Source: Cymbomonas tetramitiformis (Eukaryota > Chlorophyta > Pyramimonadophyceae > Pyramimonadales > Pyramimonadaceae). Taken from it: 64,000 bases of DNA. Shown here one piece after another: positions 33,337-42,728 of the stretch. Under the pieces are notes generated by a model, which was not told the origin of the DNA, searched no databases, and worked only from the letters and a program-made list of their open reading frames with translations. The position numbers and the translations under genes were made by a program. The stretch spans positions 97,712 to 161,711 of the forward strand of contig LGRX02009880.1 in the NCBI GenBank assembly GCA_001247695.2, read 5' to 3'. Every line of letters starts with the position of its first letter. Positions within the stretch are counted from its first letter, which is position 1.

Positions 33337-34152
33337 ATGGCTTCCGCCCGACGTGAGACAGTTGGTTCCGCGCTTCGTGCTGCACGTGCACGCACTGGTG
33401 CGTCACCATCCCCATCACCGACGGCTTCGCACTCTACACCATCTTCGAGTGCTCGACCCCGCCGCATCGTGGGGACTTCGTCCTTACGTGCGAAACCGAC
33501 ATCAACGATTGAGGCTCCAACAGCTTTTGATTTCTTCAATGACCCCGACGTTTTGGTGACTACGCCTGTGGAGGAGGGCCGCGAGAAGGAGTTTCGAGAT
33601 CAACTTTCTTACGCTTTTACGTATGGGAGTGACCTCGTGAGCTTCCTCAAGTCCACTGGTTTCAAGCTTCCCGCTGGCTACACCCTTGACAACGACACCG
33701 CCGACACCGACTTCGCTGCCTTCACCGCTGGACTGGCTCACGTCATGTTCCCGATCTCGTACGCGGAGTCGGCCAAGCTGCTTGACCTGGAGCACGACTA
33801 CGAATTCTACCACTCTACTGTGAACGAGATCCTGTTCTGCCTCCTGCCTCACCCCCTTCGTGGTAACGCGTTATCCGTCTACCACGAGTGTGCGCGTACC
33901 CATCCCGCTGACGGCCGCTACGCACTCCAGCGGCTTCGCTACGAGGTCGAGGGCGTGCCCGACGCCGATGGTATGCGGTACTGGACCCAGATGAGGGCCA
34001 TCATCCTCTCTGAGACCGTAGACCCAGCTCCACAGCTGGCTACGATTCGACGCCTTTGTGAACGTTACCGCAAGATCAAGCCGGCGTACTCCGACTCCGA
34101 CCGCGTTGCTGACCTCTGGCACATCCTGTCCGGGTCCGCCAAGAAGATGTAA
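33337..34152 (+). CDS. Short Gag-like protein, head-to-head with element 1
   Basis: The ATG at 33337 (MASARRETVG) opens a 271-codon frame. After a Ser/Pro-rich start it has a helical region (SYAESAKLLDLEHDYEFYHS) and the block PHPLRGNAL...HPADGRYALQRLRYEVEG, which matches the shared Gag core (SPARxWVxAS...DGKRAxLEV) of the three minus-strand elements. It stops before any zinc knuckle, so it is either a short Gag or a truncated one. No LTRs are visible around it. The opposite strand and missing flanks suggest recombination between two related elements, which may also have removed the 5' LTR of element 1. Confidence 0.55.
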   Translation: MASARRETVGSALRAARARTGASPSPSPTASHSTPSSSARPRRIVGTSSLRAKPTSTIEAPTAFDFFNDPDVLVTTPVEEGREKEFRDQLSYAFTYGSDLVSFLKSTGFKLPAGYTLDNDTADTDFAAFTAGLAHVMFPISYAESAKLLDLEHDYEFYHSTVNEILFCLLPHPLRGNALSVYHECARTHPADGRYALQRLRYEVEGVPDADGMRYWTQMRAIILSETVDPAPQLATIRRLCERYRKIKPAYSDSDRVADLWHILSGSAKKM

Positions 34153-34788
34153 CAAACGCCGGCTTCTCATGGTACCGCGCCGGGTTTGTTCAGCTGGTGA
34201 CACGCATGACAGTGGTGACAGTATGACAGGCTTTGCGAAGATGACCATCCGTGAGATGCGGACTTGTCAGAGAAGATATTGTCAATATCAGGTTACCGAG
34301 GAATGATACGATGACGACGGCAGTGACTCCTTTGCCACTGACGTGTCAGTCAGAATGTGTTAAGCGGTAACAGTATTAAAGCTGGCATGGAATAATGACT
34401 TTCCATTGGCCAGATGAAGATTCGAGGGCTAGAACCCGTTACAGTTTTGGAAAATGTGACAGAGTATTGAGAGATAAGTGACCTCTGACCGAAGGTCAGA
34501 TCAGTGGACTCATTATTGTTTTGCCTTCGCAAGTACTAGGTGGCTGTTCGCGTGCCAGTGCTAGAGTGCTAAGACAGTTCTGCTCACAGCTTTTGTACAC
34601 ACAATAATTCGTATTTTGTGATATAATATCAATTTTGACGGATATATTTTGCTGCTGTTTTCATACTTTTTCAAAACAATAATGTCCTGCGCGGAGCGGC
34701 TTTTTATTTCAGTGTTAATCCGGAAGTGAAGGCCCTTTGGCGAGAAGTTAGCAGCAGTTGAAAGAGCGGATTCGGAAGTCAGGCGACT
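34153..34788. other. Spacer, nothing recognised
   Basis: There is no credible coding frame, RNA gene or repeat array. It may include the remains of an LTR of the preceding Gag fragment, but I found no second copy to prove it. Confidence 0.4.
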
Positions 34789-35530
34789 CCAGGGGCACCC
34801 ACGGTGCACTGGCGGAACCTTTTTCTTCCCTGAGCTTGGTGGTACTTGCACTGGAAGAGCTTCCAGCAGCAGCGGCGACGGATCAGCTTTGAATTCACTA
34901 GACATGAGCGGTTTCCTTCTGCACAGTGATATGCTTAACACCTCTGTCTTCAGCGAATCCAGGGGCACCCCTGGTGCACTGGCCTAGCTGCTGACAGGTG
35001 TCCTTCAGTTTTAAGCTAATCAGCACTGCATGAGCTTGGGCGGCGGCAGCGACAAAGTCAATCAGCAGTTAATGTACACCTGGATGAGCAGCTCTCAGTG
35101 GTTCTTTCAGTTGACCACCCTGCTTGAAGTGAATCCAGGGGCACCCCTGGTGCACTGGCTTAACTGAAAGGCAGGTGTGTGTCACCTGAGAGCTAATCAG
35201 CAGCGGCATCTACCCTGTCTTACCGGCTAAGAGTGGATCAACAGCTGATGTGCACCTTGATGAACTGTCTTCCAGTGGGCTCTCCAGCTGGCCACTTTGT
35301 CTGAAGTGAATCCAGGGACACCCCTGGTGTACTGGCTTAGCTGAAAGGCAGGTGTGCTTGGCCTGTGAGCTAATTAGCGGCGACATCTGCTTTTATTTAC
35401 CAGTGAAGAAGTGGATCAGCAGTGAATCACTGCTCTATGTCTGGAACTCCAACTTACGGTTTCTTTGGCAGCTCCACTTTGTCTGACGGTTAATCCAGGG
35501 ACACCCCTGGTGTACTGGCCTAAGCCTGAA
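34789..35530. repeat. ~176-bp tandem repeats, five diverged copies
   Basis: CCAGGG(G/A)CACCC recurs at 34789, 34959, 35135, 35312 and 35495, spaced 170-183 bp. Each core CCAGGGGCACCCCTGG is a near-palindrome followed by TGCACTGGC or TGTACTGGC. The array directly follows the 3' end of the DNMT3-like gene (minus strand) and probably belongs to that retroelement. Confidence 0.85.
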
Positions 35531-35546
35531 GCAGAGGAAGAGCTTG

Positions 35547-35947
35547 CTAGAGGACTGGCAGCTGCATCAACGGTGGCCTGTCCACCACCTCCATCACCAG
35601 GTTGAACTGGTGGTTCTGGAACAGGTTTCTCCAGTATGCTCGTAGGCGGTGCGCATATGATCCTGCGCGCGCTGCGTCAAAGGATACCGGCTGGCCCACC
35701 ACGCTGTTGATGATAGGGAACACCTCCTTTCTGATCTTCGAGTTCTCTCGGTGCGACAGTGGAGAGACGTTCTCCAACACGTACGCTGGCGGTCGCTGAG
35801 GCTGCAGTTGCTGCAGCGTCGAAAGGATTCGCACTACCTGGTAGAACAGCCTGCTGTGCTTGCCCTCCAAACCTGCCAGCTTGCCCGCTGGTGATAGGTC
35901 CTGCCTGACATGGGTAGCCACATACCATGACCCACTGGTCTCCACTC
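35547..35947 (-). pseudogene. DNMT3-like methyltransferase, C-terminal half
   Basis: This holds motif IV (VMVCGYPCQ, catalytic cysteine) in one frame, then a frameshift, then DLSPAGKLAGLEG, motif VI (YVLENVSPL) and the motif VIII to X region (GQPVSFDAARAGSYAHRLRAYW is split here as GQPVSFDAAR and SYAHRLRAYW) in a second frame, with the stop near 35547. It continues directly from the N-terminal half at 39342 once the LTR element and one copy of AATGC are removed. A single indel just after PCQ is therefore a second lesion besides the insertion. Confidence 0.8.
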
Positions 35948-35952
35948 AATGC

Positions 35953-36144
35953 TGTGAGATATAATATAACGTATTATATCGGGGTGGTCACTGATAAGTT
36001 CTCATACAAGTGTAAACTGATTATAAGAGTTAAACGAATATAACGTGTCTGTGACCTAGGGATCTGTCACCTAGTACTGTACGAGTACTGGTACAGCTAA
36101 CGGGAGTCAGAATAGTTATGACCTACGGGTCACTGAATCCAGCA
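35953..36144 (-). repeat. 3' LTR of element 2
   Basis: This 192-bp repeat ends at the AATGC duplication. It contains the inverted pairs ATAACGTTAT-like TATAACGTATTATA and AGTACTGTACGAGTACT. Confidence 0.93.
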
Positions 36145-36349
36145 CACCACCCTGTGACTGTACATAGTGCTGTTACAGGTGGCAGAGAGCGGAGCACAGA
36201 CAAAACAAATTTGTTCCGAAACAACAAACAGCTAATAGCTGGAAACTGCTAGAGGGAGGCCTGTGCTTTAGCCAGGGCGGTCCCTTCCTAAAACTGCTGC
36301 TAGGATACTGCTTGCAAGCTAAGTTCCTACAGCTCAATCTTGCAGATAC

Positions 36350-38773
36350 TCAGCCACTTTGAAAGTGGTCTACAAAGGTGCAGAGTTCACCAGAGTTGAA
36401 GAAGTTGTCAGTGTCAAAGAAATTCAACCAGAACCAGAGTCCAGAAGTCATAATCCAGAACCAGAGCCCAGAGACCAGTGTCCAGAACCAGAAGCCAGAA
36501 CCATAGTCCAGAAGCCAAGACCAGAAACCAGAGGCAGGAAAAGACTCGTAGAGCAAAATCAGAAATCCCGAAAATTGAAAATCAGAATTCAAACCCGCCG
36601 AAACCAAAGATGGAAAAGAAATGCCGAAAGTAAAATAGTACGGCAAGGCAGGCAGACTGTTGGCAGTCACCCCAGTGGGATGTACCGCTGCGGTGAATTC
36701 AGGGGCTCGATCGAGCACCACCGAACCCTGAACCGCTGACACACATGCAAGACACATGAGTGCGGGCAGGGCTAGAGATGCAAAAGAGGAGACCCTTGGC
36801 AATGTTGCCACACCGACACGTGACCGTGTAGCCGGTGGGGCCGAGGGAATCTCGTCTCCGGAAAAGGAATAGCTGTCGGAGCCGTCGTCATCGTCGATCA
36901 CGGAAAGCTCCCCCGGGTGATCCGAGCTGTGAGAAGGCTCAATCGAACACAAATGAAGGGAAGGGTCAGGGCATCCGGGCATCACCCGGTCCATAAAAGA
37001 CACTCGTAGCGGTTCCTCGAAAGGAGAACCGAAAGAAGCGGGGTCCGATGCCGAAACAGGGTAAAGTCCAGCGTTGATCTCGTGATTGGCAGGTGGTGGC
37101 TGCGCATCGCACACCACCTGCGGCACAGACAAAGTGCCGATGTGCAGCGGTGGTTGCTTACCAGCGTCGGTAGCACCACCGACCTGCGCAGCCGTAGCCG
37201 CAGAACGCAGGGACGCAAGGACGCTCCTCGCATCTGATAGCACATTCCCCATGCCGTCGTCCGAAGTACCACGACCCAAGCCCGCATAGTGGGCACGCAA
37301 TCCCACGTCGTGCCGCACCGGATAGGTGAAGGGCTCAGGGTCGGTACGCACCAGCGGCTGGTCGTGTTCGTGGCACAAGTCAGCGAAGTCCTCGTCGTTC
37401 TCGTTGTCGAAGGCGGTCTGGTGGAAGGCCGAAACCACCTCGTCTAGGTCCATGGCGGCATCCCGTAGGTCCACATCGCACGAACCACACACCTCAGGGC
37501 AACGTGCCGTGTCATGAAAGTGCCCAGGGCAGAGGGGGCACTCCTGAACGAAGGCCGAGGATGCGGAGTGAAAAGAAATGCTCCTTGCACCCTGCGGCTT
37601 CATGCCTTGAGGCCAATTCCCGCCCTTCGGGAGCGGGGATGCCGCGAAGCGTTGCTTCCATCCCACGTGACGATTACGTCCGTGAAACTTACCGTCGGTT
37701 CGACGGTTTCGTTCGTCGCGCCACTTGGACGGTGGAAATTTGACACCACCGCCCCCATGCTTACGGGAAAACTCACTCCGTGTCGGCGGTGTGTCGGGTG
37801 TAATTCCGCGCTCGTCATGACGGAGGGAGGCGAGTAGGGTAGAGGCCTCACCAATGATACGAGCGAACTCCTCAAGGAAGTCCGAGATGTCACCCTGCCC
37901 GTCACCTGCGTAAGCCAATCCGAGAGGCGTGTGCGTCGGGATAGGCGCGGCCGTCTTGTGGCGAGTGGGAGGGCCATTAGGGTTCGCACACCACCAAACC
38001 TCTAGGACGTGTGTGTAAATCTCCTCAATGCCCACCTTAGCCAGCTCAGTGTCGAGGCGAAGTGGGGTAACCACCTCCTTGTAGAACTCGACGTCCAGTG
38101 CCGCCATTAGCTGCCTCTTGGCGGCCTCGTCGTCCAGGGGGCCCGCTCCGCTAGCCGCGATGGCTTTTAGACACTCGTCAAATTGCGCGACCAAGGGTTC
38201 AGGGTCATCACACGAACCAAAAGAAATGCTTAAGAGTTCTTCGTGATGGCGGAGCGGCCGATGCCCAGGCGGTAGCAACCGCTTGGTCACCTCAAGGAGG
38301 GCACGCTTACCGTCGCGCGGAGAGATCCGAGACGAAGCGTCAACCCACCTTCGAGCTGGAGAGTGGGGCGTGGTCAAAGAGACCAACGCACGAAGTAAGA
38401 TGTCGTTGAAGATCGGGTGAACCTCTTTGGTGACGTCCACGAGGTCAAAAATGTCCTCGTTGGCGCTGTCCTTGTTGACAAACGATGCTTCCAAGGCAGT
38501 GACCAAGGAATCCCAAAGAAGTTGTCGATGTGGTTCACTTCCGGAAAATGAGGACGCCTTAGTACCTAAGGTGTCCTTCGCAACACGCTTCACAACGTCA
38601 ATGTCCCAAGACGATTGCAAAACGGCATTGCTGCGTGTCCTGTCAGCAGCAGCGAGCGCGACATTCGCTGATTGCGGGGTGCTCTTGTAGCGAGCACCCA
38701 CGTTCCTAGCAAAAATTGAATCTAGGCGCATCCTAGCGCCCATGGCCGGTGTTCCAACTGAGGATGAAGTCAT
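36350..38773 (-). CDS. Gag-like protein with C-terminal membrane segments (element 2)
   Basis: The ATG at 38773 opens an 807-codon frame, 372 bp inside the 5' LTR. The shared core SPARRWVDAS...DGKRALLEV lies near residue 140. A Cys/His cluster (CPLCPGHFHDTARC) near residue 415 may bind zinc and RNA. A disordered acidic region follows, then a hydrophobic span (FASLALPALMCLACVSAV) and the AVHPTG signature also seen in element 1. The last 90 residues are strikingly rich in Trp and Phe (SGLWFWIMTSGLWFW), encoded by short CCAGAACCAGAG-type repeats at 36425-36535; this may be a repeat-expanded, membrane-active tail or a degraded end. No enzyme domains are visible. Confidence 0.7.
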   Translation of the reverse strand: MTSSSVGTPAMGARMRLDSIFARNVGARYKSTPQSANVALAAADRTRSNAVLQSSWDIDVVKRVAKDTLGTKASSFSGSEPHRQLLWDSLVTALEASFVNKDSANEDIFDLVDVTKEVHPIFNDILLRALVSLTTPHSPARRWVDASSRISPRDGKRALLEVTKRLLPPGHRPLRHHEELLSISFGSCDDPEPLVAQFDECLKAIAASGAGPLDDEAAKRQLMAALDVEFYKEVVTPLRLDTELAKVGIEEIYTHVLEVWWCANPNGPPTRHKTAAPIPTHTPLGLAYAGDGQGDISDFLEEFARIIGEASTLLASLRHDERGITPDTPPTRSEFSRKHGGGGVKFPPSKWRDERNRRTDGKFHGRNRHVGWKQRFAASPLPKGGNWPQGMKPQGARSISFHSASSAFVQECPLCPGHFHDTARCPEVCGSCDVDLRDAAMDLDEVVSAFHQTAFDNENDEDFADLCHEHDQPLVRTDPEPFTYPVRHDVGLRAHYAGLGRGTSDDGMGNVLSDARSVLASLRSAATAAQVGGATDAGKQPPLHIGTLSVPQVVCDAQPPPANHEINAGLYPVSASDPASFGSPFEEPLRVSFMDRVMPGCPDPSLHLCSIEPSHSSDHPGELSVIDDDDGSDSYSFSGDEIPSAPPATRSRVGVATLPRVSSFASLALPALMCLACVSAVQGSVVLDRAPEFTAAVHPTGVTANSLPALPYYFTFGISFPSLVSAGLNSDFQFSGFLILLYESFPASGFWSWLLDYGSGFWFWTLVSGLWFWIMTSGLWFWLNFFDTDNFFNSGELCTFVDHFQSG

Positions 38774-39089
38774 CAGAATAAATTCCTATAGGAGGGGGGT
38801 TGGGGAAAAGGCGAGTGTCAAATTGTAAGGTGGCGGGCGACCGTAATGCAGTTGCGGAGTGAGGAGAAGAAGGGGTCGAACGAAATCAACGGAGTCGAAT
38901 ACGCGGCGGCCAAGGAGTTGTTGACAGGGGTGATCAAGTCCAGTCTAAAACAAAATCCAACGCGGACACCCGTAGAAGTTGCCGAAAATCCCAACTCGCA
39001 ATCCCACCGCAACATAGCGCAAACCGCACGCCCTAAAGTGGCCAATTCAACATCTCGCGAGGCCCCAACGCCCCGCCAAGCGGAAAAGC

Positions 39090-39144
39090 TTAGCCAATCA
39101 TGGCAAAGTCAGCAGTGATAAAAGCGGGGTAATACCCCATAACC
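39090..39144 (-). promoter_or_regulatory. Element 2 primer-binding site and leader motif
   Basis: GGTTATGGG starts right after the 5' LTR at 39144 on the minus strand and is complementary to CCCATAACC of the initiator tRNA-Met anticodon loop, the half-tRNA primer of Copia-type elements. GCCATGATTGGCTAA at 39104-39090 is the leader motif common to the three elements. Confidence 0.6.
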
Positions 39145-39336
39145 TGTGAGATATAATATAACGTATTATATCGGGGCGGTCACTGAATAGTTTTCATACA
39201 AGTGTAAACTGATTATAAGAGTTAAACGAATATAACGTGTCTGTGACCTAGGGATCTGTCACCTAGTACTGTACGAGTACTGGTACAGCTAACGGGAGTC
39301 AGAATAGTTATGACCTACGGGTCACTGAATCCAGCA
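39145..39336 (-). repeat. 5' LTR of element 2
   Basis: This is the second 192-bp copy and is almost identical to the repeat at 35953-36144. AATGC lies directly outside it at 39337-39341. Confidence 0.93.
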
Positions 39337-39341
39337 AATGC

Positions 39342-39800
39342 TCCTGCATGGACGAGGTCAATGAGGCTAGTGTCCTCGATGTCGCTGGGCAGCTGCTCTA
39401 GGTGAAAAACCCCTGCGCGAAACAGGTCAGGATGTCGGCGACTGAGCGCCATGCACCTTGCCCTTGCTACTGCCTGGCTGGACACTGAGATGTCCTGGTA
39501 GAGGTATTTGTTGACCTTGACGCCGCAGCGCAAGAGCATCTCCAACCCAGCACACAGACCCCCACAGGGCTCGTAGCAAACCACGCCTTCTTCTCTAGCC
39601 GTCTGAAAGAAGCTCCTGTCGATCACTCTCGTGTCGATTTTCTTAGGCACCCTCAACTTGCAAGCCTCCATGGTCTCGTCGCTGTAGACCGCCGGAGAGC
39701 CTCCGGAATACATACCCCTGACTGGCTGTACCTGGCTGAGGGCATCCCATGCGACTCGCATCAATCTACCGGAGCACCTGGCCACCTCTGGCTGGATGGT
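39342..39800 (-). pseudogene. DNMT3-like methyltransferase, N-terminal half
   Basis: The frame has the S-adenosylmethionine-binding motif I as YEPCGGLCAGLEMLLR, then KYLYQDISVSSQAVARAR and a segment ending in LIDLVHAGA at the insertion site. This GGLCAGLE form is the one I associate with DNMT3/DRM-like enzymes carried by green-algal retroelements. It overlaps the end of the RNase H frame by about 35 bases in a different frame, so the two were either made by frameshifting or separated by an indel. The protein is cut by LTR element 2 exactly between motif I and motif IV. Confidence 0.82.
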
Positions 39801-40371
39801 CAGTGTCAAACATGACACCCCTGCTGCACTCCAACTCCTCCTGGTAGTGTACATCGAACAGTCGGTGGACCGCACTGGTCCCCAGCTGCTCCCTGACCAT
39901 TTCCTCACAGTAGTTGGCCACTTGGGCCTCTGGATTCGCTTCTGGGCCAAGCGGTGGTTCCCTGGTCACCTCCAAGCAGATGGTGTCGGCGAAACAACGC
40001 GTCTCCCTCTCGGCGTACCCTGCTTCTCGCGCACAGTCACCTTCCCGGTCCAGGCGGGCACCAGTCTCGTCTGCTGTGCTGGGCAGAGGGTACCTGGAAG
40101 GCACGTCCGCGTTCTCGTTCTTTGGCCCTGGTCGATACTGGACCGTGAACTCAAACTCTTGAAGACTGATGGCCCAGCGCAGGTGTTGACCCTGCAGGTC
40201 CCCCTTCTCCATGAGGGTCGTGAGCGGTGAATGGTCGGTCACCAGAGTGAAGTGCACTCCATGCAGGTACTGGCGCAGAGTGCGGATTGCCCACACCACT
40301 GCCAGCATCTCGCCCTGAAAGCTCGCATACTGTCTCTCCGTTTTGACAGCGAGCGGCTGATTGACATGTGT
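39766..40371 (-). pseudogene. Ty3/Gypsy RNase H, N-terminally cut
   Basis: The frame opens at the PLV junction with QPLAVKTERQYASFQGE and continues MLAVVWAIRTLRQYL, TDHSPLTTL and YRPGPKNENADVPSR. This is the standard sequence pattern of the RNase H that follows Gypsy reverse transcriptases (the TDH..L and N.ADxLSR marks). About 110 residues of linker follow before the stop. Reverse transcriptase is missing because the element is broken at 40371. Confidence 0.85.
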
Positions 40372-40625
40372 GGTCTATGGTCTATGGTCTATGGTCTATG
40401 GTTTGTGTAAACATATATTTTGGTAATCTTATGTATATTATGTGTATGTCATATGTGTATCTTATGTAAGTCTATGGTCTATGGTCTACGGTTTATATAA
40501 AGATATTTTTATGTATATTTAATGTATGTCTTATGTTTGATGTATGTTTGATATATTAGCTACAATCTAAGATTGTTGCTGGTGAGTCTACAGTCTACGG
40601 TCTACGGTTTACATAAACATATTTC
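40372..40625. repeat. TCTATGG-rich repeats at PLV left end
   Basis: Clusters of TCTATGG (or TCTACGG) followed by TTTGTGTAAACATAT-like sequence occur three times about 110 bp apart. A similar cluster (TCTATGGTTTATGG) recurs inside the PLV near 57685. They may be part of the terminal inverted repeat, but the other end is outside the window. Confidence 0.6.
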
Positions 40626-42334
40626 TTGTATATTTATGTATATCATATTGCCGATCTACTGATGTAAACCGCACCACTAAGTCATTTTTATTTCGCACTT
40701 AAAGACCGCTAAACGACAACAAACTGATCTTAAAGCCCCGGCCCATGTAACTAAATCATCAAACTATTTCCCGGAATTTATTTGATAGTTTTCAGGGAAA
40801 GAATGAGGAAGTTATCGAATTTTGCTGATTAATTCAGTCGATTCGGCTCTGTGATTCGCTTACATATAAAATAATATTTTCATCTTTCTTATAAAATACT
40901 GTAATCGTTCGATTACATATTTGATCTCACGGTCATCTGATCGGAATAAAGAAATTCAATTATATTTATATGTAAGCAGAATTTTGAAATGTGAATCGGA
41001 AATTTTAAATTTCCAAAAAAATAAATTTGCTGTGTCACCGTCGTTTATAAAGCAGTCGTTCACGGTTCGCGTCACTTACGGTTCGTATAATTATAAATCA
41101 TAGTACCAAATTATACACCGTATTCATTTTTATTCAAATCTGTGTCACAGGTGACTTACCATGTATATATAATTATATCAGTCACTGACCATGACCTTTC
41201 GCGTTCCATATCGCTGTCGTACATGATCGTACTGAATTATATAATTTGATTAGTTTTACCTTTTTGTACATTTAACCTTCTGTAGATTTATATCATAGTC
41301 AATTATAATAGTATCATAATTTTATACTGGTTGACGTTTCGCGTTTTCTCGTCGGTCTCATAAATATATGTCGGCACCCGATTCTATAATTTAATATTTT
41401 CATTTGATCGTGTGTATATACAGTCAGAGCAGTGGTTAACGGTTTGCGTTCCTTGTCGTTCTCAGTTATATATCGAGATATGGATTTTTATTATTTTACT
41501 GGTTTGTTTGGGAGGGATTTTCGTATATAGTTGTATGGTTTATATTTACATCCCGTATGCGATGCATCTGCAACTATAATTCATCCAGAGTTCTTTCATA
41601 ATGTTAAAAGAAAAATAGACGGTTCGATACATATTGGATTTGAATTTATTTGATCTCGCGGTGCAGAACTCTTTTATAATTTCTTAAAGAGAAAAGAAAC
41701 GTTCGATATATATTGAATTTGAATAATTCGATCTCGCGGTGCAGAACTCTCTGTATAATTTTGTAGAGAGAAAGTACACGTTCGATATATGTCAAATTAA
41801 AATACTTCAATCTCGCGGTCCAGAACTCTTTTAAGCGTTTTAGATCTCTTTTTCACGTTTCAGAACTCTTTTTTACGTTTCAGAACTCTTTTTTACGTTT
41901 CAGAACTCTTTTTTACGTTTCAGAACTCTTTTGAGAGAAATTTGTCATAGGAATATTCTGTCATGCTCTTTTTTACGTTTCAGAACTCTTTTGAGAGAAA
42001 TTTGTCATAGGAATATTCTGTCATGCTTTTTTTCACGTTTCAAAACTCTTTCAAGAGAACTCTATGACGTAATAACTTCGAAAGCGTTCCTGCGTCCGAG
42101 GAGCATTTGAAATTATACACAGATTCCGCACAGACCTTCGATATTATTTAATCGAACGATTACAAAATAATTTAATCTTAAACCGTCGACCCACGACCCA
42201 CGACCCACTGTCCAGGGGGTCTGCGATCTGAAATCGGGCCCTGTAAAAGTGCGTTTTTGGCTTTTCAGACTCAGAAATTATTTTTTAGACCCACTTTGCG
42301 TCATGGGTTCATTGAATAATATCTAACGTACACT
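40626..42334. other. AT-rich PLV noncoding region with tandem repeats
   Basis: No gene is supported. From about 41605 to 41830 there are three copies of a ~75-bp unit (CGTTCGATATATATTGAATT, ATCTCGCGGTGCAGAACTCT). From about 41830 to 42050 there are copies of TTTTTACGTTTCAGAACTC, and a 60-bp unit with TGTCATAGGAATATTCTGTC is duplicated. This could be a terminal or replication-control region of the virus; that is a guess. Confidence 0.6.
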
Positions 42335-42728
42335 ATGAAGTGTTTCGAGAGTGATAACGCAAATAATCCACTTAAAGACTCGATATCTAACGAGTATAAT
42401 ACAAACATGCCTAAGTCAACAAATATCACTAACATTGAATTCTACGATCAAGAGAAGGTTGAGAAGCTCGTATACGAAGGAAACATTTCGGATTTTACTT
42501 TCTCTATCTCTAGGAATGAATCAATTACGACAAATTCCAAAAAAACAAATGAAAAATTTACTATTGAAGCTTGAAAATTCCAACGATGGAAAAGTAGAGG
42601 TCAAATATAATATACCATCTCGATGTGGTCGGTATTATGCTCAAACCGACATCTCAACCTACCAAGGTATGCCTCGAGAAGTAAGAGCATATCTTGCCAA
42701 AGACATTTATCATGATATCGATATTAAG
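42335..42728 (+). pseudogene. PLV TVpol-like polymerase, N-terminal fragment
   Basis: The ATG at 42335 opens a 79-codon frame that stops near 42574; coding signal continues in another frame from about 42560 (LKLENSNDGKVEVKYN). The segment RCGRYYAQ...REVRAYLAKDIYHDIDIK is the stretch before polymerase motif A (DIDxxN) in TVpol proteins of PLVs and related viral replication proteins. The LINE inserts exactly after DIDIK, and the gene resumes at 55031 with IDIKNCAYTIVKIL. The frameshift and insertion make this copy inactive. Confidence 0.7.

Larger units (their letters stand above)
35953..39336 (-). mobile_element. Gag-only LTR element 2, complete, target duplication AATGC
   Basis: This 3384-bp element is bounded by two 192-bp direct repeats (35953-36144 and 39145-39336) that read TGCTGG...CTCACA on the minus strand. 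AATGC flanks it at 35948-35952 and 39337-39341. By eye the LTRs differ at about four positions, so the insertion is fairly young. After the 5' LTR come the primer-binding site (39144-39126) and the shared leader motif (39104-39090), then one long Gag frame, then the purine tract AGGGTGGTG before the 3' LTR. No enzyme genes are present, so movement needs a helper element. It interrupts the DNMT3-like gene. Confidence 0.93.
35547..40371 (-). mobile_element. Ty3/Gypsy-like retroelement with DNMT3-like methyltransferase, fragment, interrupted
   Basis: The minus-strand order is the end of RNase H (cut at 40371), linker, then a cytosine methyltransferase to about 35547. It is split by LTR element 2 (35953-39336). 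Reverse transcriptase upstream of RNase H is absent because PLV sequence starts at 40372. No integrase is seen between RNase H and the methyltransferase, which is unlike a standard Gypsy order. LTRs of this element are not visible. Confidence 0.75.
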
